A stretch of 64,000 nt of DNA from Owenia fusiformis (taxonomy: Eukaryota; Annelida; Polychaeta; Sabellida; Oweniidae). The position numbers and the translations under genes are program-made. The notes beneath the pieces were generated by a model, which did no database searches, was not told the origin of the DNA, and saw only the letters and a list, made by a program, of their open reading frames with translations. Where the stretch lies: contig CAIIXF020000010.1 of the NCBI GenBank assembly GCA_903813345.2, positions 29,876,828 to 29,940,827 of the forward strand, in the 5' to 3' direction. Shown in pieces: positions 14,401-26,400 of this stretch (positions are counted from its first letter, which is position 1; the number at the start of each line of letters is the position of its first letter).

Positions 14401-17400
14401 TGATAGAATTGAGTTTGGAAAGGTCTTAGTCAACAAAGGACTTGAAATTAATAAGAGAGTTAAGGTTCCATTAAAACTTATGACTAAGCCAACAGTAAAA
14501 AAACATGAACTTCAATCAGAAGGTATTATCAACTTAATCTGCACATCTGTAGGAGATTGTGTAGTAACAAATGAATCATCACAATGGAGTCAAAATTCAA
14601 AAATATATAATGCAAAATATAAGCAAAAAAGAGATTTGCATGAAAAATATGAGAATGTAACAATCATGAATGATGGCAATATAGCATTTACTGATACTTC
14701 CAATACCATCAGCATCCACAATCAATCTGGGGACCATGTGCATGATATCATTTGCAGAGAATTAAAGAATCTGTCTGGGATAACTGTGAACAGTGAAGGT
14801 GATCTGATTGTGTGTGATCTGGATACCAATACAGTACATCATGTAGATCCAACTACTGGGGCATCCAAATCTACATCAAAGCCAGGCATGTTCGAGTTGC
14901 CATACTATGTAGCATATAATAGAAATGACACAGTTATTGTTAGTGACTATCGTGGCCACTGTATAAAAGGAATAGATAAGAATGGTGAGGAACTATTCTC
15001 ATATGGAGAGCTAGGTGATGGTGATGGACAACTTCGATATCCCTATGGCATATGCACTGACCAGGCTAACCATATATTTGTGGCTGACAGTTGGAACAAA
15101 CGGGTCCACATGCTAAGTGAAGATGGAAAGTTCATCCAGCATGTTCTAACACATGAGGATGGTTTAGAGTATCCACTTGCTGTAGCAATCAACAATGAGG
15201 GACAACTGCTGGTTGGAGATAGCAATGGCACCCTCTTCATTGTCAATTACAGGGAATAAGGTAAATACCAACTCATTTCAAGTTACAAGTTACAACATGT
15301 ATTAACTTAAAATAAAGGGATATGACAAGACAAGACTTTTACTCTTTAACTCATTGCTGGCCAAAGCTATTTTGGAGGTTTCTGCTGGTGACTGGCCATT
15401 TTGATAAAAAATTGGTCAAAATGGCATGTTTTCATATTAGCATCAAATGAAGTGAACCACCCTCTGTGCTATGTTTTATGCCATTGTGAACCCCATGAAA
15501 ATATATTGTTCAGCACACCGAGGTATTATGGGTTGGTCTGAGATACGATTATGACATCATAGACAAGATATGTCGGGGTTGGTCAGCGATGAGTTAAAGT
15601 AAAAGTTGTATGTTAGGAATTGAGGATGTAGAAAATAAATTTAATGGTGGGTGAGTTTAGTAAAATACTTCCTTTATAAGAGATATATGATAATATTAGC
15701 GCAAAAGTTATTTCTCATAAAAATATGTGCAAGAGAGCTTAAATGTGTAATTTGTTTCAGCACAGAAGTGACTGCAATATATGATATCATTTGATCAGTG
15801 ACAAGAGTCCACAGAGACCAAGATAGAAGACAAAAGTGAGCTATGAACTGTAATTTACATTACAACTATTGAAATCTAAAACTTAAATTAAAGTGAGTCA
15901 TGGATATTACAACTAAAAATATCATAAAATGGATTAACACCTCTTAGTTAAAAAACCAACATCAGTGAAAAACATTATAAACTAATTAGATATACTTTAA
16001 AAAAATAAAAATAATATATATTGTACTGTGAAAAAACTATTAATATAGGAATGTGCTCATTCCCACGCTCCATTTCCAATGAAAACTTTAATTGTTTATA
16101 TGGAACATAGGGTAGGTACTAATCAGACCTCCTGATAGCATAATTTTGCTCAGTAGTATCATAGCTATTAAGCCCATGGCAATATGGATGAGCAGACAGC
16201 AGTATGATCAGCTAAACACCTATCCTAAAATCCTCACAATGCATGTATGTTGAGGTCTGATTATGCCATTTGATAAAGATTATGTATTTCATTCTCATAA
16301 CATCCATACATGTATCATACACTTTGAGGTCTAAGTTATCATTTTCTGTTAAGAAATGTTTAAACACCATCTTTCTCCTGTAATTAAAAATGAAAATGTT
16401 ATTTATTTCACTTCTTGTTAACTACAGAAAATATTGTACCCTAAAAATATAAAGACTCTTGAAATATAGGCCATCACAGGCACGATGCATTCTATATTTG
16501 ACTTGAATTGTTGAATAAGTTTATATCATTATACTGAAACAGAAGTTTATGCAAAGAAAGATCAGACAAAATCAAAACATTATCCTCATGTCTAGTGTGT
16601 TCACATTTCATGATTTTTCCAAAGAATAATCTTAAACATATATTGGAGAAAAAATAATGAATGGCCATTCAATATGGTGAAATTCAGCACTCATTGGAGA
16701 GAATGTCCAACTCGTGGTGAATATCATCATATTGAATGACCTATCATTATTTATTCCAATTCAAACATAAAAAATTAAAATATTGTTTAGTGAATTGGGA
16801 ATTGAGCTCCTTGAAATAACCAAACTTGCTGTTATTTTCACCATTCCCAGGTATGACGTCACAATACAACACAATATGAAGCAGATCGAATAGATGCACG
16901 GTCATGCATTTATGGAGAATTAGAGAACAGCTATGCTGCAATCTGATTGTTTGAGAAACTCAATTAAAGAACTGTCATGTTTGAATTGTTGATTAAGTAC
17001 ATAATTCGTTGTTATTATGAATCACTCAAAGGTTTGCATATGACTCTCTTTTGTGGGAAGGGATGGTGATTTGACAAAATAAAAATTTGGATGTCAAATT
17101 CCCTATCCTGGAAAGAACATAGCGAATTAATTTCCTCTCCTATTAGGAGCACCTTGTTGAGGTGCAGAATCTTTCTGGAGACATTTTTGAAAAATTGCTA
17201 TACCTACCTGTGTTATTTGTTTTATTTTAAAATGAGACATGTGTGTAAACCCTAATATTTTCAAGTAAAGTGTATCCTGATATTTCAAGAAAAAAAATAT
17301 TCAAAATGGTCACCCTTCCATATTTTCATATTTTTCCATACTCCTTCTTCAAGTTTGTCAACAGTATTGGATTACCTGATCTTACACTAGATGCAACAAG

Positions 17401-20400
17401 GATGTTTTTCACACAAAAACAATACAACTTGTTCAGCTCCTGACATTGTAATAGTATTTTACCTTAAGAAAGATAAATAGATGGCATATGCTACATATCT
17501 TGATTACTTTTTGGATATACATGTACACAGTCCTATGGGCTATTGCAAGAGAGGGGTAACACAACTTCCCAAATTCAATATATGAGCAAAACCTGGGGTT
17601 TTAAAAATTGAAGAAAAATGTTTCCAGTATACAGATTCCAAGAAGAATCTTATATTTTTCATATACGATAATTTAGAGAAACATCTAATAAATGATTATT
17701 GTTCATAATATAATACAAAATGGAATTGATCATACTTATGGCAATAATAAAAGTTTGTATTCACACCTATCCTTCATAATAATTTAAGTGTGCCATCATT
17801 TCATAGATGTAGCTTCTAAATAATAAATAAATAAATGAAATTATAATAAACTGATTTCAAGCAAATTAATGCAGATCTATTTACTATTGCCTAAAATTTA
17901 AAAGGCTTTTTAAGATCAAGGTTGCAATCACACAATACCCATGCTTTACTGATCATTATGCTTTGAAATGGTCCTGTGGATAAAACATTCTCTGCAAATA
18001 TGTGTTCTTTCAATGATTTATTGCTTTTAACTCAAGTCTTTGAATAACAAATAGAAACAGAATCATGTGTTTTATTAGCAACGTGATATCTCATGTGGTT
18101 TTATTGAATTCCAATGGGCTGAATGAGTGCCAGGTCATAGTGTTCTAAGTTATTGACTAGATGTTTAAGAATAGTGTTGCTGTAGAGAGTAATGTGTAAA
18201 GTTAAAATGGCGTCAGTAACTGGAGATCATTATAAGGAAGCTCTTACATGTGGACTGTGTTTGGACACTCTATCTGAACCGAGGACATTACCATGTTTAC
18301 ACCAATATTGTTTGAAGTGTCTACATGATCTTGTGGAGAAAATTGGGCTTAAAGAAGGGAGTATTAACTGCCCTGAATGTCGTCATGTATGCTATGTGCC
18401 ACAACAGGGAGTGGCAGAGTTCAAAGTGAGCCCTACGATTACTTTTCTCTTGGATGCCTATAAGGATATCAACCTGACCCAGGAGCCAGAATGTAGCACA
18501 TGTCGTGAATCAGATGAAACACACATCCCGGCTAAAGTCAAATGCCTAGATTGCAACAAGAAGCTGTGTAGAAGATGTTGTAAATTGCATGACTCATTTA
18601 TGCAAGGTCATAAGACACTTGAACTTACAGGGGATAGCGCACATGATCTACAAACTGCACTTCAATCAATAAAAGAGCGTACTGTGTACTGCCGAAAGCA
18701 CCCTGCTAAGCCACTGGAGATCTACTGTAAGGTCGACAAGGTCGTGTTATGTCAGCTTTGTTATACATTAAAACACACAGGTCATGATGCTGAGGATATT
18801 AAAGAAACAGCTGCCAAGAATATGAAGCCAATCGGGGCATTGATAACACAAGGTAAAGGACTTTTGGATATATATGAGCATGCCATTGAAGATACACAGG
18901 TCTATAAAAGTCAACTGGAGCAAAATGCAGAAAAGGTCACAGCAAACATTAACAATTATATGAACACACTGTTTCAAGCTATTCGCAAGAAGTTTAAGTC
19001 TTACACAGATCAAGTGGTGAAAGAAAAGGAAACCAATGTGAAGCAAGTCATGTCCCATCTCGGTCACCTGCAGCTCCAGAAATCCATCACTGAGGGCCAG
19101 GTCAACAAATTCTGCACCATCGTTGATCATGGTCATCCTGTAGAACTAGCTGGTCTTATAGAACAGATCAATGACAAGGCTGAGCAATGGTCCCAACAAC
19201 CAAAACTTGATTTTAATGGCAAAATAGCAATGGAATTCAAAGAGGGAGTTATCAATGATGATAGAGTTGAGTTTGGAAAGGTCGTAGTCAACAAAGGACT
19301 TGAAACTAATAAAAGAGTTAAGGTTCCATTTAAACTTATGTCTAAGCTAACAGTGAAAAAACATAAACTTCAATCAGAAGGTATTAATGACTTAACCTGC
19401 ACATCTGGAGGAGATTGTGTAGTAGCAAATGGATCATCACAATGGAGTAAAAATTCATCAAAAATATATAATGCAAAATATAACCAAAAAAGAGATTTGC
19501 ATGAAAAATATGAGAATGTAACAATCATGAATGATAGCAATATAGCATTTACTGATAGATCCAACACCATCAGCATCCACAATCAATCTGGGGACCATGT
19601 ACATGATATCATTTGCAGTGCATTAGAGAAGCTATATGGGATAACTGTGAACAGTAAAGGTGATCTGATTGTGTGTGATCTGAACACTAAAACAGTACAT
19701 CATGTAGATCCAACTACTGGGGCATCCAAATCTACATCAAAGCCAGGCATATTCCAGTCGCCATACTATGTAGCATGTAATAGAAATGACACAGTAATTG
19801 TTAGTGACTATATAGGCCACTGTATAAAAGGAATAGATAAGAATGGCAAGGAGATATTCTCATATGGAGAGGAAGGTGAAGGTGATGGACAACTTCGATA
19901 TCCCTATGGCATATGCACTGACCAGGCTAACCATATATTTGTGGCTGACAGTGGGAACAAACGGGTCCACATGCTAAGTGAAGATGGAAAGTTTATCCAG
20001 TATTTTCTAACACATGAGGATGGTTTGGATTGTCCACTTGCTGTAGCAATAAACAATGAGGGACAACTGCTGGTTGGAGATTACAAGGGCAACCTCTTCA
20101 TTGTCAATTACAGGGAATAAGGTAAATAACAACTCATTTCAAGTTACTCTAATACAACAATGTACATTATATAATCACCTATGTATCTTTTATATCAACA
20201 AAATACAATGTTTGATTAGAAATGCTTAATTATGAATAATATGGCAGATATATATGATAATATGAACACAGTTATTATAAAATATGAGCAAGCAAGCTAA
20301 AATATGTAATATTTGTTTCAGTAAAGAACTGCCTGTGAAACATGATGTCAAATGATACAAATGGTACTTTGGATCAGTGACAAAAGACAACAGGGAGTGA

Positions 20401-23400
20401 GATAGAAGACAATAGTGAGTGACGTGAGTCATTGAATGTAATTCATGTCACAGTAAATGGAAATAAAAATAAATGTGTAATATACTTTCATGATATCACT
20501 GGTGATCCACTCGATTACGCTGGTTAGTGAAACGCTTCATTTCGGTAACAAAATGTTGGAATGTCAAATGTAGGCAGAATCCCCATGACATTTTTTCTCA
20601 CAAACGTGTATCAGTATCATATGTTTTAGAACACCTCACATTACATAAACGGTTTGAGTTAAAAGTCCAGATCTTAACTGTTTTTCGAAATACTGAGTGT
20701 TTATGTAACTTAAGTGAGGAATTAAATCGATACTGATACATGTTTGTGATAAAAATGTCATGTGAATTCTGCCTACAACCTGTGAATTAAGGAAAAAAGA
20801 AAAATCGTACCTTTGACGTTCCGACATTTTGTTACCGAAACAAACCGTTTCGGTAACCAGCATAATCGAGTGGATCACAAGTGATATCATTGGTTTGCTC
20901 TGGGTTATCATAGCTCAGGCATTGGACTTTATGTATCAGTGAACAGTGTCTTGTTAATACTTATACCTGTGAATAAGCAATAACAAACTCACCTGTAGTT
21001 GCAAACCCCTTGAATATATCAGCCAGCATGTAGCTATCTAGTTGTTGCGTACAATTGAACATGTATAGAGGCTGGCCTAGGGCACGGCTTAATTCATGGA
21101 TGGTGGCGAGTTTACCTGCCCCCTAAAAAATAATTTCATGACATGAATATATTAGTTTGTTGTGTAAATGTGATAGAGAGGCCTAGGCCAGCATGGCTTC
21201 ATTTTATAAATAGTGGCTTTTAAATGCAGAAACTTCTAGAAAAATGGACAAATTGAAAATGAATACTAAAACATGGTTAATTCTTGTATGCAGTTTTCAG
21301 AACTTTTTGGTTTGATTAATTTTCATAAAAAAGATTTCTTTAAGAGATTATTTACAAATTGTAACAATGTAAATATTATTTTAATACACTCCAATATTAT
21401 ATGTGAAAGCAACCAACCCATTGAAAGGTATATTAAATAAATCACAGTCAAGTTCCACTTACACAAGTTTTACTGTTATCACTGTATATATAATCTACAT
21501 TAGTCTACATGTACTTTTTTGTTATTTATAATAAATCTTTATTTTCACATATTATTTTACAGGTCATTAATGTTGTTTACTAAAGGAGAGAGAGAAAGGA
21601 AGATTACATTGATTTATGTCACTTTGTATAAACTGATGATATTAACATGTACTTACAGATGGTCCCATACATAGTCCTCCTACATTTGCCTTCACAGCTT
21701 GCGTCAAACTAACAAATGCCTTCTCTGTCATTGGCGTAATTACTTCCCGTGTGCATGAACCCATATACTCAAACCCATAGTCAAACTCTGCATCAAGGCA
21801 CTTGACAGAAATCGTCAAATCCTCTGTGTTGAATTTATACTGGAGTTGGGATCGCCAGTCAAATGCTTCCTCAAGGTTTGTGTCTGATTCGTTGGTTTTC
21901 TCAATTAAACGAACCAGCAGGTCCCTTTGGTGAGTAAGGACAGCTTAAATAACAAAGTAATATAATTTGTTGTGATCTTCCAAATCCTTTTCTTTAAAAG
22001 ATATAATGTCTAAAATGAAATAATCATATAGAAATCATTCAAAATTATATTTCATTTTTTAAAGGACTTACATATAAGACTGCTTATTTTCTGGATCTGA
22101 CTCGGGAAGAGCATCAGTTTCAAATCTGTTTCCTCGGATTGTTGCTTCTCACGATTCTGTTGAATTTCAACCTCAAGGTCATGGTCACTCTTTTTGGGTA
22201 TAAGCACAACCGCACCAAGATTCATTGTATCTATTGGTTCACTAGTCTGTGGTTCCAGAAGTGCTGAAAATATAGTAAAATAAAATGTAAACCTTTTGGT
22301 TGTCTGCTGAAGTAATGTTGCATTATGGGAAAGGATTTTTATTCCCAGGTGTATTGAAGGCAGCAAGATTTATTGTTTCTATTGGTTCGCTAGTCTGAGG
22401 TTCCAAAACAGCTGAAAATATAGTAACTATTTTGGTCATCTGCTGAAGCAATGTTGCATTATGGGAACGAATTTTTATTCCCATGTGTATTGAAGGCAGC
22501 AAGATTTATTGTTTCTATTGGTTTGCTGGTCTGTGGTTCCAGAAGAGCTGAAAATATGTCAATATTTTGGTCGTCTGCTGAAATAATGTTGCATTATGGG
22601 AAAGGCTTTTTAGACAGAATCAAAGCTTCAGTGCAAAGGTTCATTTAAACTAGTCAGATTTCAATTTTCCCTATGGGTAGAGAAACTCTACTAAACCTAC
22701 CCTCAGAGCCATCTGCATGTGAACCCTCCTCAGGTATCGTTGCTTGAGGGTTCTCAATTGTGAGGTCATAGACAGAGCCTCTGTTTGAAGTCCCGAACTG
22801 ACTCTTGCCCTTGTACGACGTGGATTGGGACATTGTCTCTCTTTCATTATCTTCCTTTTCTTTTTCTGGAATATCAAAAAGATTTAAATTACTTGAAACC
22901 ATATCATAGGGGGAATCATAGTTTTCTCTAAACGTCCTTGCTAAATATAGGACTTAAGCGATGTGTATAGCTTCAAGCATCATTGTTTGCTGTATTACTA
23001 ACTTCACCTCTTTTCCACTGTATTTTATATTTAACAGTTCAAAACATTTTTCATTTAAAAATGTATGCTTACCATCTGCTTCAAGCTTTGCCTTTTCTTT
23101 TCTTGCTCTTGCTTCTTTCTCATCTTCAAGTCCTTTAAGCATCATAACTGTTGCCTGGACACTGGAGTTGATCTTCACCAGTGCAACCTAGAACAGAAAT
23201 TATGGGATATATGTATTAACTATTTGGGATGCCTGTTTCTTGGACATTATACACCCATTGCAGCACTCAGGAAGATGTATGTATTTTTGTCTATAAAATC
23301 CAAATACCTTATCCTTGTTCAAATAGGGCTGAAGACAACATAAAATACAATTTAATCTCTCATTTGTACTCACCTGTAGAGCGTCCTTGTCTCCATTGTT

Positions 23401-26400
23401 CATCTGCTCAATGATCTCATTCACTTGTTGTGTCATTTGTATTTGGGTTGTCAGGCACACTACCTCAGCAACATGGTCCAAAGTCCATGATCTGAAATGT
23501 AAAATGAAACATTATCTTCCCCCATTTTTGAGGCAATCCCAATTGCATTCAGATTGATTAAATTGGTTTTACTGTAGAGAAGTTTTACTAAAACACTGGC
23601 AAAAAAACAAGCATGTCTAAAATTTTCCAAAAGCCAAATTAACAACACTGTTAATAGACTATTAGAAAATAAAAAAGGAACAAAATAATTAGTTATGCAA
23701 ACCTGGACCCTTGCTCTGCGGATTCTTCTTCTTGTTCAGCAGGGGTAGCAATACGACTGTCCTTCACTCTACTACTAGCTAGGCGGCTGCCGGATCTACT
23801 TCCTGCACGCTCTAAAACACGTCACAGCATAACACATTAATGATGGATAACAAAACCAGGTATTAAACATAAACAAAAGTATCGGGTCTTGCAACTTTTA
23901 TATTTTTGCTAGGTGATCATTAAAACCTGGGAATTGGTCTGCAATTTCAATATTTTTCAACTAATTTAGTGTGGTACTTATTAACGGTCAAAATAATATG
24001 GGAAATGCAATTCATTTCATAACTTAATGCAACTTTAAAGTTATAAACAACAATTAACAGAGAACCATCAGTATCAATAAAAATCCCATTTTAACAATAT
24101 TATTCTATAAGGAATCTTAATAAAATATCAATATTTATCAAAGATTTCAAAAGTTTTTTTAAGCCCTTCATGCCCCAATTTTACACAAAGTATTAACATG
24201 CAAAATGTCACGACCTGCCATTTGTTACAGATGCCGGATGCCAACCACCGTCACTCCGTCACAAAAAGTGGAGACCATAATAATTTTGGTGGTGACATAA
24301 AATGTTATTGAATGATATTGAATTTGGTATTTGCTTCCAAATGAAAGAATTAGAACCCTATCCCGAGAACCTTACCATCGATAGAACCTTTGTTTTGATT
24401 AATATATCCATTATATTATATTATTGTATATTAATATATAATTTTCTATAATCACCTGAATTAGCTGAATCTGCTGGATTAGTCCAAATAAAATAAATCA
24501 AACATATTAGTAATCATTCATTAGTTAATATTAAGACATTCCATATATTACACTCACATTATATACTGTATGTATATGTAATGGTATAGTTCACAATATA
24601 CATTTTGATTTTCAATTGTTAATTTATAGTTAATACAAGACAATATGCATGTCAAATATTATCAAAAACATAAATATTATGGGGCTGTTTTAAAAACCTG
24701 TCAGGGCTTATGGGTAAAAACAATTATGGTGCAAATATAATTAACTAGGTGCATACTAAATCTGGGTCAGATGTAACCAATCAGACTGGCAGATTCTATA
24801 GTCCAACTATGGGTAAATATGGGACTTGGTTTGCGGATTCATTTTTAAAAAGTAGGTTAAAAGCTATTGAAAAATCTTAACTACTGTATAGGTCATAGTA
24901 TAAAGCTCTTTCCACCTCAAACTATGGGTATATCATAAGCTTGTCTTTTCTATGGTGCATTCTTAAATAACTAAATGGAATGGAAGTAAAACTGACAAAC
25001 GGCTTCATTTCTCCACATTTTTCCACTATCCTCTACATTTTTCCTGTGGGAAAAGCAAGTAAAAACAGGATATTTCCTGATGTTACTTCATTGTTCCACA
25101 CTACAAATGGGAAAAAATTAAGAAAATTTATGGATAAAAGTGTGGGGAATTTAGTAAGATCACCTATGGGCTATCCTTAACTACTGGTCAAATGTCAACC
25201 TTTTATTTTTTCCAAAATTATGGGTGCGTTCTTAACTATGGGTCATATGTTAATAAAAGCTCATCAACTATGGGTTCACCTCTGTGACTGGGGGTATGAG
25301 ACCTAGAATTAGGACCATTGTCTCTAGGGGTCTGGCCTATACTGAAACTATTGCCTAATAACACAAACATATAAAATACAAAAGAATAAGTCAGAGTTAA
25401 ATACAGGCCTAAAGTATATTCGAGTGCAAAGGAAATATTTTAGAAGGGGGGAAAGGGGTAGATAGACTAAGGTAGCTCAATTGGTATAGTTCAGAGCTCA
25501 ACATTTTGAGTATGAAGCCATGAATCATCATACAATTACTGTTTTGTATGTCACTATGGTTACCATCAGATTCATTGCATATTGCGCAATCTAGCATTAT
25601 TTTAGCATATACAGCAACGAAAATGAAAACATTTTTCAAATATTCTTGATTTACATTTTTGTTGATATTATTATACTGCTTGAGCTACCTTTCAGAGTAT
25701 TTAGAATTTTGTAGAGGAAAAAACTTAAAAACTCAAAAGTTATTTCCCAAATTGGATATCGTTCATAGAAAAGCATGAATCTGTTGATTGAAATGTTCAC
25801 CTATGTTTGACCCTCTGGTGACGGGTCGGCTTCCTGATTGGCTCCCTAAACATATATGTATATGAATACATTATAAATGTAAACAAGCTACATGTATCGT
25901 GCATAGTGCAGACAGAAAAACCACATAACTCAATGTCTAAACTAAAAATAAAATATTTATGACAGAATCTACATTTAAAAAACAATAACAACAACAACAG
26001 ACAACAGATATTGTGAAAAAGTGAATCATCAAATTAGTACAAAAATAATAATTTTCATTATCGAAGGAATACCAACCTCGTCCTCCCTGTCTGCTTTGAG
26101 AGCGCGACTGGACTTGGACTCGCCTCGCCCCCGCACTGTGTATTTCACGTTTTGGAGGAGGTTTCTCCAGACCCATAGCTGTTGCTAGCTGGTATTGGAT
26201 ACCCTCCTTTATCGCTTGTAGGAATGCTGTCAACCAGCCTTCGATAGCTCCTTCACAGAGCACAGGCTGAAACACAACAATGGTATTCTTGAGAACAATA
26301 TAGGTATTTCAGCTCAATGTTGGTATTTCAATATATAAATGCCATTTAAGGAAATGTTCAATATATAAATGCTATTTAAGAAAATGTTCAATACATTAAT

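Noticed and set aside
24376-24387. 12-nt microexon in the Ser/Gly insert
   Set aside because: Phase and residues fit, but the acceptor lacks a pyrimidine tract. Mentioned only as a possibility, not annotated.
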